From Muricea muricata (lineage: Eukaryota; Cnidaria; Anthozoa; Malacalcyonacea; Plexauridae), in assembly GCA_963855995.1 (NCBI GenBank), contig OY979718.1, forward strand, positions 28,243,282-28,307,281: 64,000 nt of DNA, given 5' to 3'. Of this stretch, positions 46,220 to 59,004 are shown piece after piece (within the stretch, counting starts at the first letter, position 1; every line of letters starts with the position of its first letter). The position numbers and the translations under genes are program-made. Under the pieces are notes generated by a model that saw only the letters and a program-made list of their open reading frames with translations, did no database searches and was not told where the DNA came from.

Positions 46220-47096
46220 TAAAAAAAAAATCTGCGAGGAATATCAGATATCTTAAGAGCTAGGGAAGAGGGCTGTACATTGAGGGCGATACAGCTACTT
46301 GGAAAAGTAAAAGAAGGTTCGAAGACGAGGTCCTTCATCGGGAAGTTACAGGTATAGTTGTATATATCTTTTAGTGTACGGTCAGTTTTCTTATTAAAGA
46401 ATCTTGGTGGTGAAAGTTAGAGCTGAATAATGTCAACATCTGTACGGTTATAGAACTTTTAATTTTTATAAAAAAACAAAAAGTTATTGATTGCACTTGA
46501 AGTAGGAGTGAAATACGGAGAGGGAGGAATTTATGTCATATAAAGACCCCGAGAACGCGCAGCGTCCGAGGGCTTTATATGACATGAATCCCGACTTTCG
46601 AGGTATTTAACTAACAAATAATATATTTTTGAGGAGGTTTTCTAACAAAGTCTTTTGACTTTAAACAATGTAAGTCGAGATTCTTCGAGATTTTCCCACA
46701 AATTTGATCTAATTATTTATTCAAGCTATTCATCCGAGATATATACCTCAAAACATCAAAGAAAACCGACTCAAAAATAAATTAAGATACGATATTTACT
46801 TAAGATTTAAGTTTCTTGAAAACTAATTTACTTTATTCAGCTTTAACTTCTAATATTTTGAAATTTCAGTGCATGAATTAGGATATAATTGTAAGCGGTA
46901 CAAATGGTAGCTAGGAGTAATTTTCAGAGAGGCAAGTGTTGGACACAGAAGGATCGGTGGACGTCTTTTGTTCGTAACGTAAAGGCAGGCGATCCCAGGT
47001 TGCAGCCCACAACCCTTAAGTCCCAATTCGGTCGGGTACTAACGTTGCTTCAGTTTCAGGTGTCGTCAACGACAGTTCATCGTCAAGTGATTAGGT
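46220..47096 (+). pseudogene. Possible Tc1-like transposase N-terminal scraps
   Basis: RGISDILRAREEGCTLRAIQ (about 46237-46295) resembles the first helix-turn-helix of Tc1-like transposases. CWTQKDRWTSFVRNVKAGDP followed by VSSTTVHRQV (about 46930-47090) resembles the linker and second one. The dispersed hairpin repeat at 46507-46795 lies between them. No catalytic domain follows. Confidence 0.35.
46507..46795. mobile_element. Dispersed hairpin-headed repeat, copy 1
   Basis: It starts with a long hairpin (46509-46610: ATTTATGTCATATAAAG..CTTTATATGACATGAAT around CGCGCAGCGTCC). It continues through GAGGTTTTCTA and TTATTTATTCAAG to AAAGAAAACCGACTCAAAAA. The same order is repeated at 49505-49798. 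Confidence 0.8.
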
Positions 47097-47489
47097 AGAA
47101 CTAATATAAAATCAGTTAAGCTTTGGACTACGAAATGTAAGACTATAGATCTGTTAAGCTTGTTTTTATTTAGTCTTAACAGTCATGACCACCTGCTTTT
47201 CTAAACTAATCTGAAGATATCTCGTTTTGTGCGTGAACGCTATGGTTAATTACATTTGTTCAAGACAGTTATGACTAAATAGGAACAAAGCTTTGCATAA
47301 TTCGGATCCTCCACCACCAAGATTACTAACAAAGGTTGTTTCAAACGTCGAACTTTCTATGTGCAAGCTTGTAGATAAGTTAGAATAAGAGATTTAATTC
47401 ATCTGTATTATGTTCGGCACATATATGCATTAAAAGTTCATCGTCTGAATCTAAATATACAGACCATCATACAATGGGAATTATTAGAT

Positions 47490-47842
47490 TAAAAAAACAC
47501 ACATAAAAAAATGCGGTTTCGCATAGCCGAAAATAAGAAACTAGGCCGTGTCGAATTGCGTAAACACAAAATGGTCGCGGTGCCTGATTCAGAACAAAAA
47601 AAATTGGTGGTACCTGATAGCCGAAAATAAGAAACTAACCGTGTCGGATTATCATAAACGGAGCCTCAATTAGGACAAAAAAATGGCGGTGTCGGATTGT
47701 CGAAAAAACAAAATGGCGGTGCTGAAAAAACCAAAAAAATACGACTTGTTGACAATAGAAAAAAAGTATTTTTTTCTGTTCTCTTTTTTTCTGTTTTCCT
47801 CTTTCCTATTTTCTTTTTTATTTCTTATTCTCTTTTTTTAGG
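47490..47842 (+). repeat. Degenerate tandem repeat plus polypyrimidine tract
   Basis: AGCCGAAAATAAGAAACTA occurs at about 47527 and 47621. AAAATGG(C/T)(C)GGTG-type and GTGTCGGATT-type words recur between and after. A T/C-rich tract (about 47768-47842) follows. The segment GGTTTTCCTCCGGGTCCTTC at about 47873 recalls a motif common in invertebrate SINE tails, but no SINE body is seen. Confidence 0.5.
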
Positions 47843-48756
47843 AGAGAGAAGACAAAAAGAGTAGACGAGAAAGGTTTTCCTCCGGGTCCTTCGGTTTCCC
47901 TCAGTAAAAAATAAAAAAGAGTGGCCATGTTTGGGACCATTTTAGATCATAGTTCTCATGCATTCTCGTTTCATGCATGATCATAATATCAATCATCATA
48001 TGGATACATAATAACTCTCCATCATTGAGATTTGAGAATGCATCTATATCAGTTGTCAGACTAGAAACTTGTTCCAAATTTTTTAATTTAGCAATTACAA
48101 TGTTTGTCTTTTGCAAAAACAGTTGTTTTTGTTTTTTACTTTGGTTAATAAATGATATTGATTCATGAGAAGTTCTCGTGTATAGCTAAGAACAGTACGG
48201 TGGGCAGTGAGTTTTATTGATCTGCGGTCTTCATGTAGATTCCTGTTCCACTCATAATCCTGAGAGTGCTATGTATCTCAGATGATCTGATAACTACAGG
48301 ATTGCTGTAAATAATTTATATAATATAATTTTTTGCTAAACAGGAATTTTATACTATGACTGCTGTGTGCCAAAACTTGCTCGGAATGTGTCGATACAAC
48401 GTGTATACTTCGGTATTCTTCGGTTTCCGACGCTCCTCGAACATTTCCCGAACTTGTTTTAAATTTTCGAATTCAAATAACGCTGAGTTGCTGATAAAAC
48501 TCCACCTCGAATTTTCATTAATCCTAAATTTGTTTTAAGGTAATATGGTTTATTTTTGTTAGTACTTGTACTTAAGTACTTAGCGTGCTCATAGAAATAG
48601 ATTTTTGCAAAATTGGGCAGGAATTAATAACAATATTTGAGTATAAAGTTTGTACTATCCATGCTTGGAAGAATGAATGATCGCTTTTCAAAACAAAGGC
48701 TACAGTTTTTGGTTGAATTTTATAGTTGACTGGCAATAATGTCATGAAATGCGCTG

Positions 48757-49112
48757 CAAATACATAGTCGCATCTAAATTGCCAAGATCGTTGGAAAAGT
48801 AGGCTCGGACAGTTCTATAGATTTGGATTTTCAAAAATGACCTCCAAATTTTATTATGTAGTTTAATTTTAAGTTCCTTGTACATTTGCATGGTGAATAT
48901 CAAGTTAAAGTATAACTTTTTGAAACACCACATAAATTTAGTATTGCAAAGCTTTCGATCCGTAAGCTTTGTGATGGTAAATTTGTGTGGTGTTTCCACA
49001 AAATTATATTTTATTTTATTCACAGTATTGGGAATGGCCATAGATATAGTAGGCCCTGGCTGGATAGCCAAAGCATACCTAGCACAGGTGTCAAATGTAT
49101 GATGATCCAAGA
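48757..49112. mobile_element. Possible MITE with central palindrome
   Basis: A central inverted repeat (about 48916-49012) pairs AAACACCACATAAATTTA with TAAATTTGTGTGGTGTTT around AAGCTTTCGATCCGTAAGCTT. The right part (49030-49112) recurs in inverse orientation at about 50765-50835 (GCTAGGTATG, GGCTATC, GGGCCTACTATATCTATG). Confidence 0.55.
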
Positions 49113-49504
49113 TCGCATCATCAACTGGCAAAAAACTAGAGATTGATCACATATATTTTAGAAATGGTGTTTATTATGGATGTCTTAAATATGAATTGGA
49201 AAGTGGGTGCCAAATTTTTTAAAAAATATTGTGCGTTAAGTTATTCATAGTCATCAGCTACGTATGCCGGCTAGTATTTTTATGGCGCATGTATTTCATA
49301 ATTACTAGAGTACAAACCACAGTATTAAAAGTGTAAAATTGCTGATTGTGTAAACATCTGCTGACAAAGTAATGCAAATATAACAACAAATGAAATAAGT
49401 ACATGTATGAAAGCAACCCATGTTTTCATGGGTTGTTTTTTATTTATGATAATTTTTATCAGCTGAACAGGTAAGCTTAGTTTTGAGACTCATAATATTA
49501 TGTT

Positions 49505-49798
49505 AGAGTTAAATACCGAGAAGGAGGGATGTATGTCATATACAACCCCCAAGGACGCACAGCGTCCGAGGGCTGTATATGACATACATCCCGACTTTCG
49601 AGGTATTTAACTAACTTGATTAATATTTATTTTTGAAGAGGTTTTCTAGACTTTTCTGAGTCTTTTGACTGTAAATAATTTAAGTTGAGATTCGTCGAGA
49701 TTTTTCCACAACTTTGATATAATTATTTATTCAAGGTAAATAACCGACATACAACCCGTGGTACATCAAAGAAAACCGACTCAAAAATAAATTAATAT
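49505..49798. mobile_element. Dispersed hairpin-headed repeat, copy 2
   Basis: Counterpart of 46507-46795. The hairpin is more symmetrical here (GTTAAATACCGAGAAGGAGG.. pairs with ..CGAGGTATTTAAC; inner arms GATGTATGTCATATACA / TGTATATGACATACATC). The 3' part ends AAAGAAAACCGACTCAAAAA as in copy 1. Confidence 0.82.
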
Positions 49799-50764
49799 AG
49801 GCATGCAAGACAAGAATATTAACTCCATTAAAATTAGGTTTAGGTATAACAATAACATTGTGTCATAAAAATTCAGAAAATAGATGGACAGCTTAGTAAA
49901 GTTGAAAATACAAATTGCCAGTTGCCAAAGTGATTCTGATTTTACTGAAAATTAATTACAATATTGGAATTTACTCACGAAAATCTCACACTTTGTCAAC
50001 CAGTTGTGCCTGTGACAAATGTGTTGCAAAGATGAGAACAACTTGTGACATACTGTGATTTTATAAAGCTCCTGCAAGCTTGTTAACAAGACATTATTTA
50101 TATATAAATGCTTGTAAGTGTGTGGGGAATGTAAATACAGTTTTAGCAAGACAATATATTATAAAGTCAGGTATGCTTCAGGACTGCTACAGAGATGCTT
50201 AAGTACAACTTGTAATATTAACTTTTACTTGGTATCAATTTTTATTAGTAACAATATGACATTCCTGCAAGCACACAACAGACTGCTGCTTGCCCATTAT
50301 TGGGCGCTTGCCCATTGTTGGGCTTATCTCAAATCAAAGTCAATCATGATGCCTCCTGGAAAACTTGTATTGACATGTACTGAAGGACAAATTTTGTGCA
50401 CATATTCACTTTAACATTTAATACTAAGTGAAAATCTAAATAATGCTCAAATTAGCAACCGCTCTCCAGTTCACATCTAGAGCATCCATAATAAACATCC
50501 TTTCCTAAATATATGAGATAGATGGTGATTCGAAGTGTTAAAAGTCAAATAATCCATGCGAACTTAATAAACCGGTCAAAATGTCAACTCCTTGAAATCT
50601 TTATCGAACGATAATTTTGTAAGAGTCAAGCCTACTCTTCTCATTTTACGTTTAAAACCTCTGTAATAGTGATCTATTTTAAAAAAAAGTCCAGTTGAAC
50701 ATCAGCAGTTAAATTGTCTAAAATGTCCAAAAACCTGCTTCTTGTAATGGAACATTTTGGATTC

Positions 50765-50835
50765 ATCGTACATGGGGCACCTGCGCTAGGTATGTTTTGG
50801 CTATCTAGGGCCTACTATATCTATGAAATGGACAG
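50765..50835 (-). repeat. Second copy of the 49030-49112 repeat
   Basis: Inverse copy sharing CACCTG(C/T)GCTAGGTATG, TTTTGGCTATC and GGGCCTACTATATCTATG with the repeat at 49030-49112. Confidence 0.7.
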
Positions 50836-52600
50836 TAGGGCCACTCAGTGCAACATGGTACCCCATCATTATAAAGTTTACTGGCTGGCATAATGGTAAT
50901 GAGATGCATAATGCAATATGCATGGCCACACAAGCTTCGTTTGTGTGGCTCTACTGTCTATTCCCTATACTGTGGTTTAATTTTGTTTTAAAACAGGATT
51001 TAATTCATGGGTGGTAAAGGGGATAATAATGGGTTGTATGATCAGGGATATTACACTATGTAATGTTTCTTACAACTTGTCTTGCAATCTCAGCAGATGC
51101 TGGGATCTGTTTTTAAATAAAGAGGTTATGTCATCTCAACAGAAATATTGTGTGACAAATTGTGTTGCAGCAAATCATTTTGAAAAGTAGAAGCTTTTTT
51201 CCACTTCATACAATAAAAAAAAGTTGCATGGCTTTATGATTGTTAGGCATGTGTCTACATGTATATAGCGACTTGTGTCTCAACTAAATTCCAAGTTGTA
51301 AGACAAGTTGCATAGGCCTCATAGGCGTCTTAAAGGCCTCAAAGATATTTACTCTATTTGAAGAATTGAGTCACAGTTTGTCAGAATAAAATCTATTGTT
51401 TTAATTGTATGGAATATTCTCAGTGCAGTTATTGATAGCTACCATACCTGGTCACATAGAGTTACTGTAGGGTAAGTGTTAGGGTTTGGTTCAGAGTTTA
51501 GGTTCTAAAGGGTTATAAGCTGGTCAAGTATTATGTGACTACTCCACATCTTCATTAAGAATAATGCCTCTTGGTTCTAGAGCAAATCACATTTTATGAC
51601 ATGAGAATTAAGCATTTCCCACAAAAAAGTATTAATGAATCATGGCTCACAAAAATGCCCTTCGATAGTGTTCAGAGGAGGGTTTAGTAGCCTAGCAAAA
51701 CTACAAAATATGGCTTTTGACGAATAGATTTCATCGGTCAACTGAGGACTTGTTCTATGATGGGGGCGACACCAGTATATGGGATGGGAAACACTTTTGG
51801 CAAAAGATCTGTTGAAATGGTCTGTGATTGATGGGGGGGGGGGGGGGGGGCACAAAGAAGGCAAGGCCAATTAGGGGAGATTTAATTATTGACTTCAATA
51901 TAGGGTGCATTCTGTGTACAATGAGTTGTGGATCACAGCCCTAGTTGAAAGAGGGTGTAAGGTTTATTATCCAGGAGCAGATAACCCCTCCCTTTAGTAA
52001 GAGTGTGTGGGGATGTTTTTTGTTAGATTTAAGTCACATATTATTTAATTCTCACAACCACTTATTCATATCATAGCTCAATTAAAGAATTCTCTGAAAT
52101 TTGTTTGTAGATCAACAAAATGGCCCAGCTCTGAGTTACTGACAGATCATAAAAAATTAAGATATCATTTTTCTTCTTTCAATCTAAATGGATAATTAAT
52201 TTCTAAACACGGTTTCAGAAACATCATAAACATTCATATATTTTTTTTATATTTTTGTAGACATTTGTTGCAAGTTTTGAGAATACTTCATTTGAATTCC
52301 CAACTGACATCCTCGTGATCACCAAAAAGTAACCATTGTCTTGAATGCAAAGTATGGAGAAAGGTCTCAAACTTCTTGTGCTCAAATTGACTTTCAATGT
52401 TTGTTCAAAAGTTTGAAACATTAATTTAAAAATCACAATTCCTTGAGAACCCAAAGTTCATGAATTCTAGTCTTTGTCTAGCTAATGGATTTGCCACAAA
52501 AAACAAATTGACTATGGCTTGGCTGCTTGTTAGTGATTTTCTGCAGTTGTCAACACCTTGTAAACACAAACTAAGAGGTCACATATAGCAGCTTTGAACA

Positions 52601-52979
52601 ATGGACTATTCCCCTTTTAGACAAACGTTTATGTTCATTTGCACAGCTGGAAAGAGCATTCTAAATTTTAGTAAAATGGTGAAGTTTTGTTGCAAAAAAT
52701 TGTAAAATGTGGAAAAAGTATAGCCCAGTGAAGTTTGCAAATTTTTAATAGTGACTATTGTATTGAGTGGAAAAGTGTAATCACATTTCGAGTTCTGAGT
52801 ACTCTTTTGTGTGCATAATACAAGAGTACACAGAGTTTCAAAACTTCAGAGGACTATATTTTACAATATTTGCAACCAAACGTGACAGTTTTACTAAATT
52901 TAGGATACTCTTTGCAGCTGTGCTAATGAATTTTCCTAACCCAAATGTTTGCCCACAAGGGGAATTGTCCATTGTGCCA
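52601..52979. mobile_element. Palindromic element, copy 2
   Basis: Homologous end to end with 23931-24308: ATTCCCCTTTTAGACAAACG, GCACAGCTGGAAAGA, GGAAAAGTGTAATCACATTT, then the mirrored half ending GCTGTGCTAATGAATTTTCC. Its ends, CAATGGAC and GTCCATTG, are complementary. Confidence 0.85.
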
Positions 52980-55109
52980 CAGAAAGTGAAAATTCAACTG
53001 TGATTATGCATTTTAATCTTTATTTTTTCAGTCTTTGTGATTTTTTATAGTAATGTATTCAACTTTAGAACAAACAGTTATGGTCAAATAATTCAGCAAC
53101 ATAATTCATAAACTAAGCTTTGCTGCATTGTGCACAAAGTGGAACTGGTTTGAATGCTAATGAACTGAAGCAATTTTTATTGAAATATAATATAAACAGA
53201 ACCCCAACCACAACAGATAACAAGATTATTCTTAATAAAACTACAAGAAAAACCCTCAAAAATTTATGGGTTGTTCAGTGAGTATATGTTGCATAACACG
53301 CATATAGCATTTCTAAAATTTATGCTCAATAAAAGATTTAGAAATAAACAATCAATAAGTAGTTTGTTTAAAATTTTGATGATAGCTGTGCTGAAATTTA
53401 AGTTTAAACAGAATCTCAGTGACGTTTGTTCTTGCTGTGACATGCAAAAAATTTTTTTACAAAACTTTCAAGTTTGAATCAAATTTGAGGCATTTCAGTT
53501 GTTTACTAATCTAAACCACTCAGGCAATTCTCTTCAGATTTTATCCATATTTTAGGCTTGAAAAATAAGTTGTTACTGAACTGAGTAAATGCAACAATTG
53601 CAAGATGTCCTATTGCCCATTTTTCATTCTTTTTTGGCTTGTTCATTCTTGTTGGGCAATTGAAATTAACTTTATGAAGTTTGGGTGTTTCATTTCCTTG
53701 GCTTCAGTTCAAATCTATATTCAAGTAGTTCCACTTTGTGATTTGTAATAATTATACAAGGAAACAGGTTTATATGGCTTTTGAACAAGGTCTTTGTAAT
53801 TCAAAAAGTATAAGTAAAGATAAGTTCATACTTCAAAGAGATCAGCTTTTTAACCTGACAAGAACGTTAACAAACTTTAGGGGTTTTTTTGACATTCCTG
53901 CTTTACACACAAATGCTCTATCTAAACTGTGTTGCTACTAAATTTCTTAATATTGACTCTAGTTTGTAAAACTCTCAGAGAATTGAAAGGAAACTCTAAG
54001 AATTGAGTTAAAATTGATAGATTTGGTGTATACTGCCTAGTATATTTAATCAATTGAGTAACTTTACCATTTCCTAAGCTTTTTCAAAATCAAATGTCAG
54101 AGTTGTTGACAAATCAGCATTTTGAAATTAAAATTGTAGAACCTTTCTGCTCAAACGGTTCTATGTATTTGTTAAGCGTGTAAAAGAAAATTTTTCTAAG
54201 CAAAACAAGTATGTTGAAATTGTGTTGGAAAGTACATAGACTTTGATTTAAGTTTGTAAAATGTGAAGAAAATATCAAAGAAGACATAAAGAAACAATCG
54301 AGACATACGTCTTGTCAGGTTAAAAAAGTAATGTAGATATATGGCTTATAAGATGGAAATGATTTGTTTTCAAAAATCTTTTGGAACTAGCTATAGACAA
54401 AAACTGGGATGCATCTTGTAGGATTTTTAGTATACATTTTTCCGGTAAGTTTCCTAAAGTACTCCAAAGAATGCATTGGCAAAATGTTGAGGCAATTTAG
54501 AGGTTATTTCAGGCCATTTCTAAATTAGCTCAAAAGACGTGTATACAGTATATATGCATTCTTGTATTTCAACTAGTCCATTGCTTTCAATACTTGAGTA
54601 AAAACTACCATCAATTTTATGAAAAAAGACCATCTGTATAAAGGACTCTAATTTTCTATTTTTATCCAAAACAAATAGCATTTTTAGTTCTTTAAATCTT
54701 TGAGCCATATATTCCTTAGTATTATTATAAAACAACTTGGTGTTGCGTTTTGCACTTCTCTGCCAAACTCGCAAGATGAAGCCATTACTAGTTGTTTTGT
54801 AATTAATTTATCTTGGAGTATAAACATTTATCTTGAAAAGACCAGTTTCTATTTAACATTGCCTTTTTACTTGTGTTTATTCACTTGTGTTAAACGCAAT
54901 GCTAATTGTTCTTTTTTTGCCATACTCTGTTTTCTTCTATTGTTATTTAAATACGTACCAGTTTGCGGTAGTTAAAGTCTTTTTATTGTTATTCAAATTG
55001 TAATCTTTACAAATTCTTTTCAATAAATTGTTTACAAAATTTACATGTGACCCCTTTTAATTAAAAATTGAATTCCCATGGGAATTGAGAAATTGAATAA
55101 AAAAAGACC

Positions 55110-55236
55110 CCTCTACCCCGGCCAGCTCTTCAAGTGCTACTTCCACCTAAGTAGAAGTACCTATACATATAGTACAAGTACCTCTACTTATTTACGGTGG
55201 AAGTAGCACTCAGAGAGCTAGCCGGGGTAGCGAGGC
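55110..55236. mobile_element. 127-base near-perfect palindrome (MITE-like)
   Basis: CCTCTACCCCGGCCAGCTCT at the left mirrors the right end, which read inward is CCTCGCTACCCCGGCTAGCT. GTGCTACTTCCACC pairs with GGTGGAAGTAGCAC, and the match continues to the centre (GTACCTATACATATAGTAC). There is almost no loop. Confidence 0.85.
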
Positions 55237-57067
55237 AAAGAGAAGACCAATCTTGCAAATGCTAATACAAATTGCTTAGTTGATCTTCCCTAGAGAGCAG
55301 CCGCGCATACCTGACAAATTAAAACAACTAATCGTTAGTGACTTACAAAATACTTAGCATGCAAATTTGATTCGGAATATGTTAAGGCTTTAGCGCTATT
55401 CTCATACTTATTTAACCGAAACGCCTTCGTTTGCATGGTACGTCGCAACTGCTCTCAAACCACTTCCTTAATTTGCTCTCGTGCACACGAACAATGGATT
55501 CATTGTTCCATTGTTTATGCTTGCCAAAAGCAAACTCCAAGGAACCAAGATACTTATTGTATTTATAATCAAAGAGGATTCTCATCATACAGTCACGTCT
55601 CTACCGTGAATTAACATATCACCATGAAAACAAAACTTGCTCTATTCCCTTGGGAATTAAAAATAGGCAAAAAATAATAAATCCTATTGTTTTAATCACA
55701 CGTGAATCAAATTAAAAAAGAAATACAGAAATAATATATTCCCCTGGGAATTAGAATCCAAAGTTGAGTCTTATTGCCTCATTTTTTTAAAATTATATGT
55801 TAATGATGGTAATAGAATACAATAATAATAAACCAACCCAATCCCAACTTAGTATCATTAAACCAACATAGTATTATTTCTTGAAAATTGAAACAGATTT
55901 TTGTGTTCAATCTTACATATCAAGTGACATGCATTATTTCGTTTTGCTTTTAGAAATAAACCCAATCCAAATGTTATTATTTTTTAAATTTCTTGCTTTT
56001 TTCACACAACGAGAAACAATAAAATGTACTTGAATCCTCTTTGATCTCTAAATAATTAGTATCTTGTTTCCACTAACTTGTAAATTACCACTACTTTGTA
56101 TTACAATGTCGTGTCTTCTCTGTCTTGCGGATTGTTGTTGATTTGTGGGTCCATCTCATCCAGCATTGTTTATTCTAGTCTTTTTCTCTCGCGGTTTTTT
56201 TTTCACACCCCATCACTTTTCGAAAATAAAGAATCGCATCCGTTAGTTTATTACAATTAAATTGTAAAACACAAATATTGCAGAAAAGAAACACGAAGTT
56301 CTAAATGTGACTGATTTTTACCCTAAATGACATGTAACAAAATTTCACGGTAACAATTTCCTGAAGTATTCATGTTAACTTTTCGCTATGATTCAAACGT
56401 TTCCAAATAAAGTTTACAAACAGGCCGTAATTTTTGCTTTATGATGGTGGTGTGATATTTTACGCCACAAAAAGGGGTTCGTGACTAGTTTGTGTGCAGC
56501 ATTTGAGAAATCTACTTATTGTTCTTTAATGGTAGTTTTACTTGCCTAGCTGTGGTTGTGACGTCACCAAAATCAACGTTAATTAATGAGTTCATTAATG
56601 GCGGTTAGCTCAATTTATTCAAAAAATGTTTTAGGAAATATACGACGTAAAAATGTGCAAAAGAGATATAATTTTTAAAGGGATATGGCAATATATTTCT
56701 TAAAGCAATTGAAATATCCCGTGTTAATTTTTTCCTTGTATGCTTACTGTTAACAAATCGGAGTTGACTTGATATTAAAGAACTCGCACTTGTAGTACAA
56801 TGTAATGAAGGAAAATTCCTTTTCTTGGAAAAAAAATAAATTAAACTTTTAGCAAATACAATTATGAAGGAATTTTCTAATAAATATAAAGAGTACGTGA
56901 ATTTTAATAGTCCCATTTTTCGAATGTGTGCAGCGAAAACGTTCCAGGAAGTGAACATTGGTTCAAATAGCTGTGCACTTGGTCAACAGTGTGTGTTGTA
57001 GGGTGTCACTTGTGGGTGTGTGTGGGTGGGTGGGTGTCTAAGATGGAATACCGTACTTATCATATGA

Positions 57068-57281
57068 CTATGTGAACACGGGGTAACGTTTTCGGACGTT
57101 TTCACAGCAGTCAAAATGAAAACGATATGAACTATAACAGTTCTCGTTGTATGAAGTTTTTAGTTTTGTCCTTAGAGGAGGTTTATGCTGGTTTTCATTA
57201 AATTATGCCAACAGGTTGGGGGCTTTGTGAAATAATTCGGAATGAAAGCGTTTAGAAACGACACCGTGTGCACGTGACCTA
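57068..57281. mobile_element. MITE copy B (related to 3750-3929)
   Basis: Right end GAAACGACACCGTGTGCACG; left end TGAACACGGGGTAACGTTTT, roughly complementary. The segment 57150-57240 matches the reverse complement of 3790-3880. Confidence 0.7.
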
Positions 57282-57404
57282 GTTGATACTTGACTTGAAA
57301 ATGAATACTATACTAGATAATGCAGGCCTTGGATTCGGACTCAAATGCACGAGACTTGTAGTTACTGGACTACAACACTGCTTAGTTTCTGAAATATGGG
57401 AAAG

Positions 57405-57627
57405 AGAAACACACACCGTCCGCCATCTTGTTTTGTAATTAACTTTATTTGAACAACGTCACTACAGCGTAGACTTTATAAAACTTACCGTCAATGAGTT
57501 AATTTGTAATGAAATTTTATTGACCATTCCCAATTTAAGAAAGAATTATATACATACAAATATAGATGTTAAACATGTTTGCTAATTGCTTTTTTACCCT
57601 GTTCGAATATCCAAGATGGCGGATGAC
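57405..57627. repeat. Inverted repeat GTCCGCCATCTTG / CAAGATGGCGGATGAC
   Basis: GTCCGCCATCTTG (about 57419) and CCAAGATGGCGGATGAC (about 57611) bracket some 200 bases with no coding content, as expected for a small MITE. The inner arms do not pair well. Confidence 0.4.
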
Positions 57628-57654
57628 TAGTGTCTTTGCCTTTCAATATTTCAG

Positions 57655-57821
57655 AACCTAAAAACGTTATCAAGAGTTTAAGGGTCCTATCGATAAGTGA
57701 GATTAAATTATTTGAAAATGAGACAAACATAGTTCTCGACGAGAACCGTCGCTTTGAAACGTCAAATTCTGTTTCTATTGTTTCAGATAATCAAAGAGCC
57801 GAGCATTTTGTGTGCCTTTAA
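57655..57821 (+). other. Possible exon of an unknown gene
   Basis: The acceptor CTTTCAATATTTCAG opens a frame of about 55 residues (starting PKNVIKSLRVLSISEIKLF) that runs to a stop at 57821. A second acceptor (TTTCTATTGTTTCAG) ends at 57786 and would open another frame to 57972 containing CAFNCITD. No donor or partner exon was identified. The protein is not recognised. Confidence 0.25.
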
Positions 57822-59004
57822 TTGCATTACCGACACTGGAAACATTAGTTCGAGATTTTTATGCCTATTGCCATGTCCCTTTAATGGCAAATTTGCAATA
57901 GGTTTACGAAGCAAAGAACTGAAAGCAGCAAAATGTCAGCCTCGTACTCAGGCGTCTCTTAGTGCAAAGTAAAAGCCCACATATTAATTAAGCAATTTGA
58001 TATATGCAAGATATATCGCAGGGAATTATGGGGTAACTGGTCTGCATATATGACATTGGATTAACTTATGACATTTTAATTGAACTAAAAAGCGCCTGGC
58101 AAAATGTAACCACTTACTTTCACTCAATCCTTGGATCATCGTGGCTTCGATTGGTCTAGTTTCATCATATGCTGTTCATGGTTTCGTCTGGTTGGCATTC
58201 TCTCTTCAAAGAACATCACGCCTGTCCGGTTGGTAAACAAGCTCACTCGTATCCAGTCAACCATCATAAAATAAGGAGAAAATTCGTAATGTTACAAAAC
58301 AATATTTTAGAATGTTGAAAACAAAACTGCGGAAATATGATTTTAAATCATTTTGACAAACCGTACATTGCGATAGTATTTTCATCTTGACAATTTCTGA
58401 TCGACACGGCAAGTGATTCACATCTTGGATCTAGATTAGTTCTTCCCATCTTGCTCAATGATTGACTGGTGTATTCGCTCTTTCACTTGACGTCCTTATG
58501 ATAAAATAAATAATTACAATGTTTAAAAAACTTGTTCCAAGGATAAGCAAAGAAAACTACGTTAACAAGCATTGAGGAGGATTAAGTAATTATATAATAG
58601 GTGTGGCATATCACTGAGGATAGTCAATCGACAACACTTTGAGATACCGGGACAAAACCTAGGCATGACAAAAAAAAAGCGCAAAACAAAATAGCGGAAA
58701 AGGAATAAATTATTTGGCGTCATTTTCTCTTACTTGCGGATAGGAAACGAACGCCCAGGAGTGCCCGTAATTTGGGTTACATTTTTTATACCTTAAGAAA
58801 TTATTAAAATATAAAATAGTTTTTTGTTCAGAATAGCGACATCCAAGGGCGTGGGCAACCCCAGTCCCAGATGCATGTTTAACGCTATCCTGGCAGAAAA
58901 CTATTTCGTAATTGTTTTATAAGGAAATTACAGTGAAACACAATGCAACGCGATAGAATTTAAATTTCTCGTCCAGGATTGTTTGATCCTACGCAGTAAT
59001 CACC
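57822..59004. other. Spacer, no gene recognised
   Basis: Short open stretches on the - strand exist at about 58150-58275 and 58370-58510. They lack convincing splice sites or family motifs. Confidence 0.3.

Larger units (their letters stand above)
49799..57067. other. Long gene-poor interval
   Basis: AT-rich, with scattered repeats listed separately (50765-50835, 52601-52979, 55110-55236) and an 18-G run at 51833-51850. No exon or domain was recognised. Longer open frames (53738-53941 +, 54520-54774 -, 56605-56958 -) have no family motif. Confidence 0.4.

Noticed and set aside
49414..49440. Hairpin AACCCATG-TTTT-CATGGGTT followed by T-run, like a rho-independent terminator
   Set aside because: Bacterial terminators do not apply in a nuclear genome. 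The stem is short enough to occur by chance, and no gene ends here.
53848..54332. Inverted 20-base match TTTTTAACCTGACAAGA near 53848 and 54312
   Set aside because: The match does not extend on either side, so no element structure is supported.
54520..54774. 84-residue - strand frame (KEYMAQRFKELKML...)
   Set aside because: Protein-like composition, but no splice sites, no family motif and no neighbouring exon. Chance in AT-rich DNA is the simpler reading.
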